Shown in pieces: positions 4,732 to 5,079 of a DNA stretch of 5,079 nucleotides. Position 1 is the first letter of the stretch, and every line of letters begins with the position of its first letter. The notes under the pieces are model-generated. The model ran no database searches. It saw only the letters and a program-made list of their open reading frames with translations, and was not told where the DNA came from. Origin of the DNA: Bacilli bacterium (lineage in GTDB: Bacteria > Bacillota_I > Bacilli_A > RFN20 > CAG-826); contig JAFZUD010000001.1 of the NCBI GenBank assembly GCA_017618495.1, positions 1 through 5,079 on the forward strand, written 5' to 3'. The translations under genes were made by a program, and so were the position numbers.

Positions 4732-5079
4732 TTACAAAAGAGCGTTCCTCATGTCGTTGACCACGACATAGCCATCTCGGTTATAAACGTCTTCCCTGTT
4801 ATGGGTGTATTTTTCGAGGTGGAGATTGGTGAAATGGCCACCGGCTTCTTCAAGGAGAATCTCCCCTGCTGCCGTGTCCCATTCTTTGGTGGCAACACTA
4901 TAGCGGACAGCTACGTCTGCCTCACCTTCCGCGATGCGGCAGAACTTGGTGGCAGCGCCACATGGAGTGACCGATTCGAAGCACTCCTTGTGCCTGGCGA
5001 TCTGCTCTCTTTCCTTATCTATAAGATGGCTGATGGAGATGAGTGCGCGGAGGTTCTTTCCGACTCTATTTGATACATG
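4732..5079 (-). CDS. CysQ/inositol-monophosphatase family phosphatase, C-terminal part (gene enters from beyond the window)
   Basis: The visible 115 residues are the C-terminal lobe of a lithium-sensitive, metal-dependent phosphatase. The SISHLIDKEREQI segment (15-27) matches the family's S-R/x-S-H stretch, and TPCGAATKFCRIAEGEADVAVRYS (38-61) matches the CysQ pattern GSSLKFCxxAEGxAD. ATKEWDTAAGEILLEEAGG (63-81) is the family's second signature, in which Asp68 of WDTAAG is a metal/substrate residue. Close similarity to the CysQ pattern suggests 3'(2'),5'-bisphosphate nucleotidase activity (adenosine 3',5'-bisphosphate to AMP, as in sulfur metabolism and RNA turnover), but inositol monophosphatase cannot be excluded. 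The N-terminal metal-binding motifs (E-E, DPxDGT) lie outside the window. The frame is open through position 5079 and ends in TAA at 4734-4732, followed by the shared bidirectional terminator. Confidence 0.9.
   Translation of the reverse strand, partial: HVSNRVGKNLRALISISHLIDKEREQIARHKECFESVTPCGAATKFCRIAEGEADVAVRYSVATKEWDTAAGEILLEEAGGHFTNLHLEKYTHNREDVYNRDGYVVVNDMRNALL

Noticed and set aside
4801..5073. Plus-strand 90-codon frame near the right edge
   Set aside because: It is antisense to the CysQ-like phosphatase frame, which carries the WDTAAG signature and continues past the window edge.
1..5079. CRISPR array, insertion sequence, phage or defence island
   Set aside because: No regularly spaced repeats, transposase or integrase motifs, or terminal inverted repeats were seen; gene content is housekeeping and transport.

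Overview
The window looks like chromosome of a low-GC, Gram-positive-lineage bacterium (Bacillota or a Mycoplasmatota/RF39-type relative; this is inference from gene style, not a phylogenetic result). Supporting signs are a lipobox lipoprotein acting as an ABC transporter receptor, strong AGGAG/GGAGG ribosome binding sites, AT-rich intergenic DNA with compact hairpin-plus-T terminators, TAA stops on all five genes whose end lies in the window, and TGG for tryptophan where checked (standard code). The coding regions themselves are only moderately AT-rich. No mobile element, CRISPR array, tRNA or rRNA was seen.

Layout, left to right. (1) Positions 1-401, minus strand: N-terminal part of the ATPase of a BMP/nucleoside-type ABC transporter. 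(2) 493-1734, minus strand: the BMP-family (PnrA-like) substrate-binding lipoprotein, transcribed before the ATPase and separated from it by a perfect 9-bp hairpin. (3) 1798-1919, minus strand: the leader of this operon. It holds a candidate -10 box, a 5'-terminal hairpin, a purine riboswitch aptamer of the guanine type, and a following terminator-like hairpin. (4) 1920-2175: AT-rich intergenic DNA with no convincing gene. (5) 2176-3922, minus strand: an M3-family oligoendopeptidase (PepF-like) and its terminator. (6) 3925-4272, minus strand: a small unrecognised protein that is translationally coupled to the peptidase. (7) 4360-4677, plus strand: a NifU-like iron-sulfur scaffold, divergent from (6), ending in a bidirectional terminator. 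(8) 4732-5079, minus strand: the C-terminal part of a CysQ/inositol-monophosphatase family phosphatase.

How they work together. Regions 1-3 form one purine uptake module: an RNA sensor of guanine or hypoxanthine lies ahead of a nucleoside-receptor lipoprotein and its transporter ATPase; the permease genes are expected beyond position 1. The peptidase operon and the NifU gene are housekeeping-like and share a short divergent promoter region in which both predicted -10 boxes lie about 10 bases from the ATG, suggesting leaderless or near-leaderless mRNAs. The most interesting element is the riboswitch, whose ligand-contact positions look canonical but whose P2 helix and L2/L3 loops depart from the usual pattern.
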